This document shows positions 5,257 through 5,352 of a DNA stretch of 5,352 nucleotides, in pieces. Positions within the stretch are counted from its first letter, which is position 1. Every line of letters begins with the position of its first letter. The stretch is from contig CALDSM010000186.1 in the NCBI GenBank assembly GCA_937923585.1, forward strand, positions 1-5,352. Direction: 5' to 3'. A program made the translations under genes and the position numbers. Under the pieces are notes generated by a model. It worked only from the letters and a program-made list of their open reading frames with translations, ran no database searches and was not told the origin of the DNA. The DNA comes from an uncultured bacterium. Its GTDB lineage: Bacteria; Hydrogenedentota; Hydrogenedentia; Hydrogenedentales; CAITNO01.

Positions 5257-5306
5257 ATGAAGAAGCCGGGTAAGAAACGATTGAACAGGTTTGCATTGAC
5301 CGTGCC
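5257..5306 (+). CDS. 5' fragment of an unidentified gene, cut by the contig end
   Basis: Only 16 codons and a fraction remain: MKKPGKKRLNRFALTV, then sequence merging with the adapter. The strongly basic N-terminus followed by FALTV could be the start of a signal peptide or membrane segment, but too little is left to name a product. The same frame continues to an apparent TAG at 5326-5328 inside the adapter; that stop and the last residues, RKSVV, are artefacts. An upstream in-frame ATG at 5122 would give a longer N-terminus but is less well supported. Confidence 0.35.
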
Positions 5307-5352
5307 AGATCGGAAGAGCGTCGTGTAGGGAAAGAGTGTAGATCTCGGTGGT
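5307..5352. other. Illumina TruSeq adapter sequence (assembly artefact)
   Basis: From AGATCGGAAGAGCGTCGTGT at 5307 to the end, the 46 bases match the reverse complement of the Illumina TruSeq universal adapter as I know it. The insert therefore ends at about 5306, and nothing biological should be read from this stretch. Confidence 0.97.

Noticed and set aside
5122..5328. Complete 68-residue protein at the right end
   Set aside because: Its stop codon and last residues come from the sequencing adapter, and its first part crosses hairpins without a well-placed ribosome-binding site. Only the part from 5257 to 5306 is kept, as a partial gene.

Overview
The window is GC-rich bacterial DNA from a draft or metagenomic assembly: its last 46 bases (5307-5352) match the Illumina TruSeq adapter, so the genuine sequence stops at about 5306. 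No ribosomal or single-copy marker gene fixes the taxonomy. A Tat-type exported xylose-isomerase-like TIM-barrel protein, an exported tandem NIPSNAP protein and a secreted GH20 hexosaminidase together suggest a Gram-negative polysaccharide degrader, for example in or near the PVC group or Hydrogenedentota. That placement is inference from gene content.

Layout. (1) 1-121: a gene-free entry region ending in a near-consensus sigma70 promoter that carries a nested palindrome. (2) 122-1321 (+): a stand-alone AAA_14/DUF4143 (COG1373-type) ATPase that is probably translated from a leaderless mRNA. (3) 1322-1450: a spacer with a weak terminator candidate and an operator-like repeat/palindrome. (4) 1451-3079 (+): an exported GH20 beta-N-acetylhexosaminidase with an intact catalytic Asp-Glu pair. 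(5) 3080-3095: a 16-base convergent gap. (6) 3096-3845 (-): an exported protein made of two NIPSNAP domains. (7) 3846-3995: a strongly structured 150-base spacer. (8) 3996-4880 (-): a Tat-type exported sugar phosphate isomerase/epimerase-like TIM barrel. (9) 4881-5256: a gene-free region with a candidate promoter for the TIM-barrel gene and two small hairpin loci. (10) 5257-5306 (+): the first codons of a probable gene behind a good Shine-Dalgarno, cut by the contig end. (11) Adapter.

How the genes relate. The TIM-barrel and NIPSNAP genes lie in the same direction and may form one transcript, with the structured spacer setting their ratio. The hexosaminidase converges on them. All three products carry export signals, which fits envelope or extracellular sugar handling: the GH20 enzyme releases terminal GlcNAc/GalNAc and the TIM barrel could process a released or oxidised sugar. 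The ATPase looks like an independent, sporadically distributed gene with its own control.

The parts most worth a second look are the ATPase control region (promoter, two palindromes sharing an arm, start codon inside the last arm), the structured spacer at 3846-3995, and the adapter at the end.
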